Assembly: GCF_035918235.1 (NCBI RefSeq)
Contig: NZ_CP109485.1
Location: 9,207,001 to 9,271,000, forward strand
DNA: 64,000 nucleotides
Direction: 5' to 3'
Source: Streptomyces sp. NBC_01445
GTDB taxonomy: Bacteria; Actinomycetota; Actinomycetes; Streptomycetales; Streptomycetaceae
Each line of letters starts with the position of its first letter. Within the stretch, counting starts at the first letter, position 1. The notes below the pieces were generated by a model. That model saw only the letters and a program-made list of their open reading frames with translations, was not told where the DNA came from and ran no database searches. Made by a program: the position numbers and the translations under genes. Shown one piece after another: positions 26,642-35,146 of this stretch.

Positions 26642-26795
26642 GGACTTCTCGCCTTTCGTGTGCCGGTACGGGGCGTGCGGGACCGCCTTGCCGATGTGAG
26701 CGGTTACTACCCGTCAAATCGGCGCCGCCATAGTAAAAGACAGAAACATTCCGAGCCCTCTTGCGAGCGGACAGCAAACGCTTACATGCTGTCGC
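26642..26795. other. Non-coding stretch upstream of the GNAT gene
   Basis: No gene is seen here. The middle (about 26725-26750) is AT-richer than its surroundings and could hold the GNAT promoter, but no clear -35/-10 pair at proper spacing was found. The 7-bp repeat array begins at its end. Confidence 0.4.
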
Positions 26796-26949
26796 GCAGT
26801 CCGCAGTCCGCAGTCCGCAGTCCGCAGTCCGCAGTCCGCAGTCCGCAGTCCGCAGTCCGCAGTCCGCAGTCCGCAGTCCGCAGTCCGCAGTCCGCAGTCC
26901 GCAGTCCGCAGTCCGCAGTCCGCAGTCCGCAGTCCGCAGTCCGCAGTCC
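26796..26949. repeat. Tandem array: 22 perfect copies of GCAGTCC
   Basis: 154 bp, exactly 22 x 7, with no variant copy. Each strand is open in more than one frame (for example repeats of SPQSAVR), but there is no ribosome binding site and no conserved context, so it is not treated as coding. Perfect identity suggests recent expansion by slippage. It sits 31 bp from the hairpin end of a tnpB element. Confidence 0.9.
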
Positions 26950-26974
26950 GACGACGAGTACGAGGAGAGACGTT

Positions 26975-27150
26975 GACGCTCCCCTCCCTGAAGGGAGGGG
27001 ATTCTTACGGCTCGCGCCGTGAGATTTCCTGTTTCATCGCCGACTGCCCGCCCGGAGAACTCCGTTGAGGTCTTACACCAGCTCCGCAGGCTGCAACCGC
27101 CCGTCCGGCGGCCAGAAGGTTCTTCGCCGCGTTCACGTCCCGGTCATGGG
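26975..27150 (-). ncRNA. Predicted right-end RNA of the second tnpB
   Basis: By analogy with characterised TnpB systems, the guide RNA scaffold would span the last codons of tnpB and the hairpin at 26981-27000. The guide would be taken from the DNA just beyond, near 26955-26978. Boundaries are inferred, not seen. Confidence 0.3.
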
Positions 27151-28210
27151 TCGTGCCGCAGCTGTCGCACGTCCATGTGCGAACGTGCAGAGGCATCTTG
27201 TCCTGCAAGGCACCGCAGGTGGAGCACAGCTTGGACGAGGGGAAGAACCGGTCGACGGTGATCACCTCACGCCCGTACCAGGCGGCTTTGTACTCCAGCA
27301 TGCTACGGAACTGAGACCATGCGGCATCGCTGATGGCGCGGGCCAGTTTCCGGTTCTTGACCATGTTGCGCACGGTCAGATCCTCGATCACGAGCGTTTG
27401 GTTCTCACGCACGAGACGAGTAGTGATCTTGTGGAGCGCGTCACGCCTGCGGTCGGCGATCCGCGCATGGATCCTGGCGACCTTGCGCCGGGCCTTGGCC
27501 CGGTTGGCGCCGTCGCCCTTGGCCTTCTTCGCCAGCCTGCGCTGAGCTTTCGCAAGTGCGACCCGGTCGCGCCGCTCGTGCCTCGCGTTGGCGATCTTCT
27601 CGCCCGTCGAGAGGGTCAGGAGGTGGTCGAGACCGGCATCGATGCCGACCGCGGCATCCTTGGTGGGCAGGTGCTTGACGCTGGGGTCCTCGCACAGCAG
27701 GGAGACGAACCAGCGCCCGGCCGCGTCCTGACTGACGGTCACGGTAGAGGGGCTACTGCCCTCGGGCAGGGGCCGGGACCACACCATGTTCAGCGGTTCG
27801 GACATCTTCGCGAGCCGCAACTCACCGTCCCGGAAACGGAATGCCGAGGTGGTGTACTCGGCGGACTTCCGCGACTTCTTCCGGCTCTTGAAGCGCGGAT
27901 ACTTGGCCCGCTTGCCGAAGAAGTGGGTGAACGCTCCTTGCAGGTGCCGCAGCGCCTGCTGGAGCGGGACCGAGGAGACCTCGTTCAGGTAGGCCAGTTC
28001 CTCGGTTTTCTTCCACGCTGTCAGCATCGCGGAGGTCTGGTTGTAGTTGACCCGCTCCTGCCGCGCCCACGCCTCGGTCCGGGCGGCGAGCGCCATGTTG
28101 TAGACCTTGCGCACGCATCCGAACGTGCGCGACAGCTCCGCTGCCTGCGCATCCGTCGGATAGAAGCGGTACTTGAACGCCCGCTTCACATGGCTCGTAG
28201 TCACGCTCAC
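27005..28210 (-). CDS. tnpB: TnpB family RNA-guided nuclease/transposon protein
   Basis: 401 residues. It opens with the N-terminal domain motif KYRFYPTDAQ. The RuvC residues are Asp191 (GIDAGLDHLL), Glu276 (LVIEDLTV) and Asp358 (DRDVNAAKN). Zinc cysteines are at 329/332 and 348/351. All are intact. It is only distantly like the TnpB at 3656-4975, so the two elements arrived separately. The GTG at 28210 follows CTAGTTT and has no Shine-Dalgarno, suggesting a leaderless message. Confidence 0.9.
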   Translation of the reverse strand: MSVTTSHVKRAFKYRFYPTDAQAAELSRTFGCVRKVYNMALAARTEAWARQERVNYNQTSAMLTAWKKTEELAYLNEVSSVPLQQALRHLQGAFTHFFGKRAKYPRFKSRKKSRKSAEYTTSAFRFRDGELRLAKMSEPLNMVWSRPLPEGSSPSTVTVSQDAAGRWFVSLLCEDPSVKHLPTKDAAVGIDAGLDHLLTLSTGEKIANARHERRDRVALAKAQRRLAKKAKGDGANRAKARRKVARIHARIADRRRDALHKITTRLVRENQTLVIEDLTVRNMVKNRKLARAISDAAWSQFRSMLEYKAAWYGREVITVDRFFPSSKLCSTCGALQDKMPLHVRTWTCDSCGTTHDRDVNAAKNLLAAGRAVAACGAGVRPQRSSPGGQSAMKQEISRREP

Positions 28211-28356
28211 AAACTAGCGTCACCACACGTGAAGTTCCAACCTGCGGGTCAGAGCACTGTGATCCGCCCTGGCGGCGAATCCCAGCCCGCGGCACTGCTC
28301 CGCAGGAGTCCGATTCCTCTCCGCCCTGAAGGGCGGGGTATCCACGGAGGTATCCG

Positions 28357-29112
28357 ATGAAGCCGCTACGTCTGGCCACAGCCGCCGGAGCCGCCGTACT
28401 GCTCACGTTGGGTGCGGCGGGCGAGAGTTGGGCCTCGACGCCCACCGTCCGCTGGACGACGGGCGCACCGACGCCCGTCACCGAGCTGACCCTGCCGATG
28501 TCGTTCGAGTCAGCCCCCGACGCGTCCGGCATCTACTTCGCGTACTACACGACCCTGGAGAGCGGGACCCGGCCGTACGCGGGCTTCCAGCCGAAGCCGG
28601 CCGTCGACGGAAAGCCCACCCTCCAGGCCATCTTCAGCTCCTTCAACCCCAACGCCACCACCACGGACAGCCACTGCAAGTACGGCGCCGACGGCGGCGC
28701 GGGCGTCAGCTGCGCCGTCCAATTCCCTTACACGAAGGGCACGATGTATGCCGTCAAGCTCTCACGGGTGAGCGACGACGGTACGACGCAGCTGATGAAC
28801 GGTGAGGTCGTCAACACCGAGACCGGTGCCGACGTGGCGCACATCGGCAGTTTCAGGCTCCCCGTCGCGTCCGGCCGGTTCAAGTCCGCCGACCAGGGGT
28901 TCATCGAGCCGTATCTGACGGCGGGCTGCTCGCAGCAGGTGACCGTCACCTATGGCAGACCTGTCGGGACGGAGGGCGGGAACAAGTACACCGGAAACCT
29001 CCCCACCGTCACCGATCCCGCGTCCGGCAGTTGCCTGAGCAGCACGTCGTCCGACACGCCGGTCGGCCGGAAGGTCACCGTGACGGGCGACCAGTTCACG
29101 GCCGGTGGCTGA
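28357..29112 (+). CDS. Secreted protein of unknown function
   Basis: 251 residues with a signal peptide ending near SWA-STP (residues 25-27). The mature part is beta-rich with three or four cysteines (CKYG, SCAVQF, GCSQQ, SGSC) that could form two disulfides. It contains FESAPDASGIYFAYYTTLE, faintly like DUF3472-type domains. CGGAGG lies 9 bases before the ATG, directly at the IS605-group element's left end, so the original promoter has probably been displaced. Confidence 0.65.
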   Translation: MKPLRLATAAGAAVLLTLGAAGESWASTPTVRWTTGAPTPVTELTLPMSFESAPDASGIYFAYYTTLESGTRPYAGFQPKPAVDGKPTLQAIFSSFNPNATTTDSHCKYGADGGAGVSCAVQFPYTKGTMYAVKLSRVSDDGTTQLMNGEVVNTETGADVAHIGSFRLPVASGRFKSADQGFIEPYLTAGCSQQVTVTYGRPVGTEGGNKYTGNLPTVTDPASGSCLSSTSSDTPVGRKVTVTGDQFTAGG

Positions 29113-29155
29113 ACACGCGTCGGACGGGCGGGCGTGACCCTCTATCGTGGAGGCC

Positions 29156-30091
29156 ATGTCCGCCCCTGAACTGATCCGCATCGTCTCCCGCGACTCGCCC
29201 ATGGCACTGGCCCAGGTGGAGCGCGTACGTGCCGAACTGGCCGCCCTGCACCCGGGAATCCGCACTTCGGTCGTCCCCGTCAAGACGACCGGCGACAAGT
29301 GGATGGGTGACCTGTCCGTGGTCGAGGGGAAGGGGGCGTTCACCAAGGAGGTCGACGCCGCGCTGCTCGCCGGTGAGGCCGACCTCGCGGTGCACTGCGT
29401 CAAGGATGTGCCCGCCGACCGGCCCCTGCCCGCGGGAACGGTGTTCGCCGCGTTCCTCAAGCGGGACGACATCCGGGACGCCCTCATCCATCCGGACGGC
29501 CTGACGCTCGACAAACTCCCGTCCGGTACGCGGATCGGCACCTCGTCCGTGCGCCGCATCGCCCAGGTCTCCGCCGCGTACCCGCACCTCGAGTGCGTGC
29601 CGATGCGAGGCAACGCGAACCGGCGCCTGGAGAAGCTCGCGGCGGGCGACGCCGACGCGCTCCTCCTGGCCGCCGCCGGCCTCGAACGCATCGGGCGTAC
29701 GGACGTGATCACAGAGGTCCTGTCGCCCGAGGTCATGTGCCCGCCGATCGGCGCAGGGATCCTGGCTCTTCAGTGCCGTGAGGGCGACACCGACCTGATC
29801 GACACGATCTCCGGGCTCGGTGACCCCGACGCCCACCGCGAGGCGAGTGCGGAGCGCATGTTCCTCCACGTCCTCCAGGGGCACTGCAACAGCCCGATCG
29901 CCGGGTTCGCCAGGGCGGAGCGCAGCGGTGATCTGTCGCTGCGGGCCTGCGTGTTCACCCCGGACGGGAAGACCGTGCTCAACGCTCACGAGTGGGCCGG
30001 CCCTCTCGACCCCGCGACCCTCGGAACCTCGGTCGCCGTGGCCCTGCTGCGGCAGGGAGCGCGTGAGCTGATCGACTCGATCTCGCACTGA
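29156..30091 (+). CDS. hemC: Hydroxymethylbilane synthase (porphobilinogen deaminase)
   Basis: 311 residues. Catalytic Asp84 ([11 protein letters not shown]) and the dipyrromethane cofactor cysteine Cys244 (GHCNSPIAG) are both present, with [11 protein letters not shown] and [12 protein letters not shown] for the propionate-binding arginines. It polymerises four porphobilinogens in tetrapyrrole synthesis. No other heme gene is nearby, so this is likely a second copy, separate from the usual hem cluster. TATCGT ends seven bases before the ATG, pointing to a leaderless message; GTG 29147 is an alternative. Confidence 0.92.
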   Translation: MSAPELIRIVSRDSPMALAQVERVRAELAALHPGIRTSVVPVKTTGDKWMGDLSVVEGKGAFTKEVDAALLAGEADLAVHCVKDVPADRPLPAGTVFAAFLKRDDIRDALIHPDGLTLDKLPSGTRIGTSSVRRIAQVSAAYPHLECVPMRGNANRRLEKLAAGDADALLLAAAGLERIGRTDVITEVLSPEVMCPPIGAGILALQCREGDTDLIDTISGLGDPDAHREASAERMFLHVLQGHCNSPIAGFARAERSGDLSLRACVFTPDGKTVLNAHEWAGPLDPATLGTSVAVALLRQGARELIDSISH

Positions 30092-30103
30092 ACGGCAGGC
30101 CCG

Positions 30104-31054
30104 TCACTGCGCGGCGAGCCACTCGCTGTACCACGCGAGGGTGCGGTCCAGGACCTCGCCGAGCGGTGTGGGGTGCACACCGAAGGCCGCTTCGAAAGCG
30201 GCGGAGTCGACGATCTGCGGCTCGGTGTGCTGGTAGAACATCTCGGCGTACTCGGCCATGAAGACCTCGTCGAAGGGGCCGAAGGGGCGGGCCTCGTCGA
30301 GGATCGTCGCGCTGAGCGGGCGTCCGACGCGCGCCTCGATCAAGCGGTGGATCTCGCGGGTGCTGACCGCCGGCGCGGTCGGCAGGTGCCATACGCGCCC
30401 GTCGCCGTCGGTCCGCTCGCCGAGCGTCGCGAGCCCCGAGGCGACATCGCCGATGTACGTGTAGCTGTGCGGCAGGTCGATGTCGCCGAGGCCGAGAACC
30501 TCGCCGCTGGTCAGCGCGCCCGGGAAGACGGTGGCGCCGAGCGAGGAGTTGATGACGCCCGGGCCGACGAAGTCCGCCGAGCGGGCGAGCGCCACCCTGA
30601 CCCGGCCCTCCTGGTGGGCCGCGAGGTACTCCCCGTCGAGCTCGGCCCGCATCCGCCCCTTGCGTGACGTCGCGTTCCACGGGGTGCTCTCGGTCATCAC
30701 CTCGCCTTTGGTCTCCCCGTAGGGGTAGAGGGTGTCGAGGACGACGAGCCGCGCGCCCGTCTCCTGTACGGCGCCCAGGATCGCCTTCGTGATGCGGGGC
30801 ATCACCTCGACCTGGAGGTGATAGCCGACGTTGACGCAGTGGTGGACGACGTCGGCTCCCGTGACAGCGACCCGCGCGCCTTCGAGGGTGCTCACGTCGG
30901 CCGCGAACCGCTCCACCCCGTCGAGGGCGGGGCCGTCACCCTTGCGGTCGACGAGCCGCACGGCGTGGCCTCGGCCGGCCAGCTCCTGGGCGAGCGCGGT
31001 CCCTGCGGGGCCCGAGCCGAGAACGGTGTGGGATCCGTGTGCGGTGGCAGTCAT
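30104..31054 (-). CDS. NAD-dependent epimerase/dehydratase family protein
   Basis: 316 residues of the atypical or extended SDR type. The Rossmann loop reads LGSGPAGTALAQELAGRGH, slightly off the usual GxxGxxG. The active-site tyrosine is probably in DTLYPYGETKGEV (YxxxK-like), and VALARSADFVGPGV matches the PGxxxV region. The substrate is unknown. It is divergent from a TetR gene with an inverted repeat between, so it is very likely that repressor's target. Confidence 0.85.
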   Translation of the reverse strand: MTATAHGSHTVLGSGPAGTALAQELAGRGHAVRLVDRKGDGPALDGVERFAADVSTLEGARVAVTGADVVHHCVNVGYHLQVEVMPRITKAILGAVQETGARLVVLDTLYPYGETKGEVMTESTPWNATSRKGRMRAELDGEYLAAHQEGRVRVALARSADFVGPGVINSSLGATVFPGALTSGEVLGLGDIDLPHSYTYIGDVASGLATLGERTDGDGRVWHLPTAPAVSTREIHRLIEARVGRPLSATILDEARPFGPFDEVFMAEYAEMFYQHTEPQIVDSAAFEAAFGVHPTPLGEVLDRTLAWYSEWLAAQ

Positions 31055-31087
31055 GATGCTTTCCTCTCAGCGGGTGATTGTGTATTG

Positions 31088-31112
31088 CTTTAGTTAGAGA
31101 CCGTAACTGAAG
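31088..31112. promoter_or_regulatory. TetR-type operator between the epimerase and tetR genes
   Basis: CTTTAGTTA-N7-TAACTGAAG, an inverted repeat with 8 of 9 arm positions matching, 34 bp upstream of the epimerase start. It is the clearest site for the divergent TetR protein. Confidence 0.6.
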
Positions 31113-31235
31113 TGTTGGTGTGTGGCAAGGTCCTGGGTGGCCTGCCGTCGTTATGCTCCGGAACTGTCGTTAGGCTGAGTCACGCAGTTGATTCGTCCAG
31201 CGGTCAGCCGTCAGTAGTTCAGAGGAGCAGCCACC

Positions 31236-31958
31236 GTGGCCGAGGCCGCCCGGACCCCCAGGGCCCGCTACCGCGAGCAGACGCGCGCGGAGATCAAGGA
31301 CATCGCCCTCGCGCAGCTCGCCGAGGGCGGCACTGCGGCCGTGGCCCTGACCCGGATCGCCAAGCAGGTCGGTCTGTCGGGCCCGGCCCTGTACCGCTAC
31401 TTCGACAGCCGGGACGCGCTCCTGACCGAGCTGATCCGCGACGCGTACGCCGACCTCGCCGCCGCTGTCACCGCGGTCGCCGGGACCTGGCCCGCGAAGG
31501 CGCCCACGGCCCGCGCCCGGCTGCACGGGCTCGCGGACGCCTGCCGCTCCTGGGCGACCGAGCAGCCGCACCGCTACCTGCTGATCCAGGGCACGCCCGT
31601 GCCCGGGTACACGGCCCCGGCCGACACGCTCGACAGCGCCCGCGCCGTACTCGGCCCGTTCCTCACCGCGTTCGAGGGGGCGCGCGCCTCGGAGGCGGCT
31701 CAGTCGCTCGTCGAGGAGATGACGGCATGGGCCGGCCGGGACACCTCGGTCGCCGAGTGGGTGCAGCAGCATGCCGGCGAGTCCACGCACGGCGAGGAGG
31801 CGGGCACCGCCCTCGCCGGGGCGGTGCTCGCCTGGTCCCACCTTCATGGAGCGATCAGCCTTGAGGTGTCCGGTCAGTTCGCGGGGATGGGCCACGGTGG
31901 CGGCACGCTGCTCGCGGCCCAGATCGACATGCTGGCCGACGCGTTCGGTCTCGCCTGA
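31236..31958 (+). CDS. TetR family regulator
   Basis: 240 residues. The N-terminal helix-turn-helix holds VALTRIAKQVGLSGPALYRYFDSRDALLTELI. The C-terminal ligand domain is of the WHG type (LLIQGTPVPGYTAP), common in streptomycete TetR proteins paired with SDR or epimerase genes. GAGGAG lies ahead of the GTG. It probably represses the divergent epimerase gene. Confidence 0.88.
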   Translation: MAEAARTPRARYREQTRAEIKDIALAQLAEGGTAAVALTRIAKQVGLSGPALYRYFDSRDALLTELIRDAYADLAAAVTAVAGTWPAKAPTARARLHGLADACRSWATEQPHRYLLIQGTPVPGYTAPADTLDSARAVLGPFLTAFEGARASEAAQSLVEEMTAWAGRDTSVAEWVQQHAGESTHGEEAGTALAGAVLAWSHLHGAISLEVSGQFAGMGHGGGTLLAAQIDMLADAFGLA

Positions 31959-31961
31959 CGG

Positions 31962-33113
31962 TCAGGCGGTCTCGGCGGCCACGTACCGCCAGAAGTCGCG
32001 CATCAGCGCGGGATGGGTGGGGCCTGTCATTTCCACCTGCGTGAGCAGGATGCTGACCGCGCCCGTGGACGGGACGAGATACGCCGCCGTTCCGGTGCCG
32101 CCGACCCAGCCGTAGCGGCCCATGACGTTCCACGGATTGTCGGGCGCCACGTCGACCGAGCCGCCGAAGCCCCAGCCCTGCCCCTCCGTGAACAGGCCGC
32201 TGGCTTCGCGCTGAGCGGCCGTCAGGTGATTTGTCGTCATCTGCCGTACCGCGTCGGCCGACAGGAGACGCCTGCCGCCCGCGACCCCTTCCGCGAGCAG
32301 CATCCTGGCGAAGGCGTGCCAGTCGTCGACGGTCGAGACGAGCCCGCCCGCGCCGGACGGGAACTCGGGCAGGCTGCTCCACTGCCCGTCGGGAGCGTCC
32401 GCGAGTTCGAGGCCGCCCTCCGGGCGCGGGCGGTAGGACGTGGTGAACCGGTCGAGCTTGCCGGCCGGCACCTCGAATCCGGTGTCGGTCATCCCGAGCG
32501 GCTCGAAGACGCGCTCAGCCAGGAAGTCCGGCAGCGTGCTCCCCGTCACCCGGGAGATCAGCACTCCCTGGATGTCCGAGCACGTGTTGTACAGCCACGC
32601 CTCACCCGGCTGGTTGAGCAGCGGGATGCGGGCGAGGTGCGCCATCCACTCGTCGGGCGGCGGGACGAGCTGAGGGGAGAGGCCGTTCTTCTGCAGCCCG
32701 AACAGCGACTGCACCGCCGGCAGCGAGAAGTCGGACGGGAAGCCCCAGCCCGCGCGGAACGTCAGGAGATCGGCCACCGTGATCGGCCGGGCCGCGGGGA
32801 CCACGTCGTCGACCGGAGCGTCCGGCGCAGAGACCACCACCGGTTTCGCGATCTCGGGAAGCCACTGGTCGACCGGGTCGTTCAGCGCGATCCGCCCCTC
32901 GTCGACCAGCATCATCACGGCCGCGGCGACCATGGGCTTGGTGATCGAGGCGATGCGGAAGATCGAGTCCCGGGCCATCGGAGTACTGCCTCCGAGGGCG
33001 GCCGAACCGGCGGTCTCCACCTCGACCCGGTCACCACGGGCCACCAGCGCCACCGCCCCCGGCAGCGAACCGTCGCGGACGTGCGGCGCGAAAATGTCCT
33101 GCAAGCTGGTCAT
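31962..33113 (-). CDS. Serine hydrolase, beta-lactamase/EstB family
   Basis: 383 residues, no signal peptide. The catalytic SxxK is SITK (in IFRIASITKPMVAAA), the YxN motif is YNTCSD, and a GWVGGTG segment near the end replaces the KTG box. Such proteins are esterases or D-amino acid amidases rather than true lactamases. It converges with the tetR gene, 3 bp between stops. Confidence 0.87.
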   Translation of the reverse strand: MTSLQDIFAPHVRDGSLPGAVALVARGDRVEVETAGSAALGGSTPMARDSIFRIASITKPMVAAAVMMLVDEGRIALNDPVDQWLPEIAKPVVVSAPDAPVDDVVPAARPITVADLLTFRAGWGFPSDFSLPAVQSLFGLQKNGLSPQLVPPPDEWMAHLARIPLLNQPGEAWLYNTCSDIQGVLISRVTGSTLPDFLAERVFEPLGMTDTGFEVPAGKLDRFTTSYRPRPEGGLELADAPDGQWSSLPEFPSGAGGLVSTVDDWHAFARMLLAEGVAGGRRLLSADAVRQMTTNHLTAAQREASGLFTEGQGWGFGGSVDVAPDNPWNVMGRYGWVGGTGTAAYLVPSTGAVSILLTQVEMTGPTHPALMRDFWRYVAAETA

Positions 33114-33221
33114 CGATCCACCTTCTCGAGTGTGGGGTCGAAGGGGAGACTCCCCACGCGGCGCGGATTCATCGGCCGGGGCGCCGCCGGCTTACCCGAA
33201 AGGCGGCGGGGAGGAGGCCGG

Positions 33222-33715
33222 ATGACCCAAGAGGCGACAGGGATGAGGCCCTGGCGGTTCATGGTCCGGTTCGGCACGGTCAGCTCATGGTCCGGTTCGG
33301 CACGGTCAGCCTCCTCGCCGACTTCGCCTACGAGGGCGCCCGTTCGGTCACCGGCCCCCTCCTCGCCTTGCTCGGCGCGTCCGCGGCCGTCGTCGGCGCC
33401 GTGACAGGAGGGGTGCTGATCGTCCTGCCGGTCCTCTCGGCTGCGGTGCCCGCGCTCGCGTTCACCGACTCCCTCGCCCCGGTCGTGCTCGGCGCTCTGG
33501 TGTGGGGTGCGGCGACCGGTGTGCAGGAGGCCACTCTGCGAGCAGTCGTGGCCGATCTCGTCGCGCCGGGCCGCAGGGGACGGCGTCTTCGCCGCGGTCG
33601 TGGGTGTGGCCGCGTTGGATGGAGATGTCGTGGAGCGCCCTGTGAGCGCCCCTCCGGCGCGGCCGTACTCCTGCCGGCCGTCACCGGCGTCAGGCTCTGC
33701 CGCCCGTGACCGCCC
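33222..33715 (+). pseudogene. Decayed MFS transporter gene
   Basis: It starts with GGAGGAGG and an ATG, reading MTQEATGMRPWRFMVRFGTVS, then shifts frame because 26 bp are duplicated in tandem. In the restored frame it continues LLADFAYEGARSVTGPLLAL and VVGAVTG. It then jumps to a late-helix region (GALVWGAATGVQEATLRAVV), so most of the protein is deleted. Another frame change follows VAPGRRG, where DGVFAAVVGVAAL continues in the next frame. At least three lesions make it non-functional. Confidence 0.75.
33259..33310 (+). repeat. 26-bp perfect tandem duplication in the MFS pseudogene
   Basis: The unit starting TCATGGTCCGG occurs twice with no gap (33259-33284 and 33285-33310). As 26 is not a multiple of three it shifts the reading frame. 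Confidence 0.85.
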
Positions 33716-33846
33716 CGCCAACACGCCGACGTTGTCGGCCAGTTGGGGCTGAACGCCGGTCGCGGACCCCCGATCCGCGACGCGCGAGGTCCGGATTCGG
33801 CCGCACGTCTCGGCGGGCGGAGGGAGTTGCGCATAGGCTTCGCGCC

Positions 33847-34626
33847 ATGCTGCGCCTCGTCGATGCCTGCTCGGGCCTTCCTGTCGCTCCGGTGATGCAC
33901 CGGAGCGTGGTGCGCATCGGCGTGCCCGTAGCCCTCCCCGAGGGCGGCGAGGCGCTTTCCGACGTACGGGCGATGCTCGTCGCCGACGTCCTGACCCGCG
34001 TACTGGAGCTGTCCGGAACCATCGCGTACACAGGGCTGATCTGCCCGGACGGGGCCGACGCGCGGCGCGCGGCGCTCCAGGCGCGGGCCGCCGACCTCGG
34101 CATGCACCCGGCCGCCGCGCACGGGGACGAGCGGGGTGTGGAGAGCGAGCTGGGCGGTCCGTTCGCCGTCCGTGTGGGACCGAATGAGGACGCGGCGAAC
34201 GGGGACGTCATCCGGCTCGCCGTCGGCGACGCCCACGCCGCCGACGGTGTCGCGGACCGAGCCGACGACCCGTTGGCCCTGCGCCTCGCGCTCCTGACCG
34301 AGCCGCGCACGGAGCCCTTGCGCCTCGCACCCGCGTCGGTGTCCGCCGCCCATCACACGCTTCTGCGGTGGCGGCACGCGGTGGCCACCTGGGCGGACAG
34401 CCCGTCCCGTCCCATGCCGGGACCCGCCCGCGACAGCATTCGCGACTGCCTCGAGGACGACCTCGACCTGCCCGGGGTGCTGCGCACGCTGCACCGCCTG
34501 GAGCACTCCGGGGACGCTCCGGCCGGAGCGCTCTTCGAGACCTTCGCCTATGTGGACCGGGTACTCGGCCTGGATCTCGTACGCGACGTCGGCAGAGGAC
34601 CCGCACCTCCCCGGCCGCTGACCTAG
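33847..34626 (+). CDS. CysRS/MshC-like protein lacking catalytic motifs
   Basis: 259 residues. The start MLRLVDACSGLP and a RAMLVADVLTRVLELSG helix recall cysteinyl-tRNA synthetase or the mycothiol ligase MshC. The C-terminal LALRLALL ... LRWRHAVATWADSPSRPM ... DDLDLPGVLRTL recalls their helical domain. The HIGH and KMSKS signatures and the zinc ligands are absent, and the whole active-site middle is shortened. It therefore should not charge tRNA. Such paralogues are conserved in streptomycetes; what they do is unknown. Confidence 0.6.
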   Translation: MLRLVDACSGLPVAPVMHRSVVRIGVPVALPEGGEALSDVRAMLVADVLTRVLELSGTIAYTGLICPDGADARRAALQARAADLGMHPAAAHGDERGVESELGGPFAVRVGPNEDAANGDVIRLAVGDAHAADGVADRADDPLALRLALLTEPRTEPLRLAPASVSAAHHTLLRWRHAVATWADSPSRPMPGPARDSIRDCLEDDLDLPGVLRTLHRLEHSGDAPAGALFETFAYVDRVLGLDLVRDVGRGPAPPRPLT

Positions 34627-34658
34627 GACCTTTCGCCGGGGCGGCGCACGACGGGCGT

Positions 34659-35135
34659 TCACATGTTCTTCGCGCCCGTCCTGATGGCCTCGCGGATACG
34701 CGTGTACGTGCCGCAGCGGCAGATGTTGCGGATCTCGTCGAGGTCCGCGTCGGTGATGTCGCGGCCGGCCTCCGCCGCGCGCCGGACCTTGGCGACGGCC
34801 GTCATGATCTGGCCCGGCTGGCAGTACCCGCACTGCGCGACATCGAGGTCGAGCCAGGCCTCCTGCATCGGGTGGAGGTCCTTGCCCACCGTGGCGGGCA
34901 GACCCTCGATGGTGGTGACCTCGTCCTCGGGGCCGATCTTGGACACCGGCACCGAACACGGGTTGAACGCCTTGCCGTTGATGTGCGACGTACAGGCCTG
35001 GCACACGCCGAGGCCGCAGCCGTACTTGGGTCCCGTGACGCCGAGCAGGTCGCGCAGGACCCACAGCAGCCGTACGTCGTCCTCGGCCTCGACCGTGATC
35101 TGCTCGCCGTTGAGCTTGAAGGTGTGACTGGGCAT
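34659..35135 (-). CDS. (2Fe-2S) subunit of an isoquinoline 1-oxidoreductase-type molybdoenzyme
   Basis: 158 residues. The plant-type cluster uses Cys40, 45, 48 and 60 (YGCGLGVCQACTSHI). The second cluster uses Cys102, 105, 139 and 141 (CGYCQPGQIM, ICRCG). This is IorA-like: it passes electrons from the molybdopterin subunit to an acceptor. It is transcribed 11 bp after the large subunit gene. No FAD subunit is present, as expected for the IorAB type. Confidence 0.9.
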   Translation of the reverse strand: MPSHTFKLNGEQITVEAEDDVRLLWVLRDLLGVTGPKYGCGLGVCQACTSHINGKAFNPCSVPVSKIGPEDEVTTIEGLPATVGKDLHPMQEAWLDLDVAQCGYCQPGQIMTAVAKVRRAAEAGRDITDADLDEIRNICRCGTYTRIREAIRTGAKNM

Positions 35136-35146
35136 GGCGGGGCTCC

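Larger units (their letters stand above)
26975..28345. mobile_element. tnpB-only IS605/IS1341-group element
   Basis: A tnpB gene is flanked by two similar hairpins: CCCCTCCC-TGAA-GGGAGGGG at 26981-27000 beside its 3' end, and CCGCCC-TGAA-GGGCGG at 28321-28336 beyond its 5' end. There is no tnpA, so movement would need one supplied in trans, for example from the element at 3610-5531, though their end hairpins differ. The exact ends cannot be fixed because no interrupted gene or empty site is visible. The left end stops within about 20 bp of the next gene's start codon. Confidence 0.75.

Noticed and set aside
26796..26949. CRISPR-like array
   Set aside because: The 7-bp units are contiguous with no spacers and no cas genes nearby.
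26761..26976. 71-residue ORF of SPQSAVR repeats
   Set aside because: It exists only because a 7-bp repeat has no stop in this frame; there is no ribosome binding site and no signal or domain.
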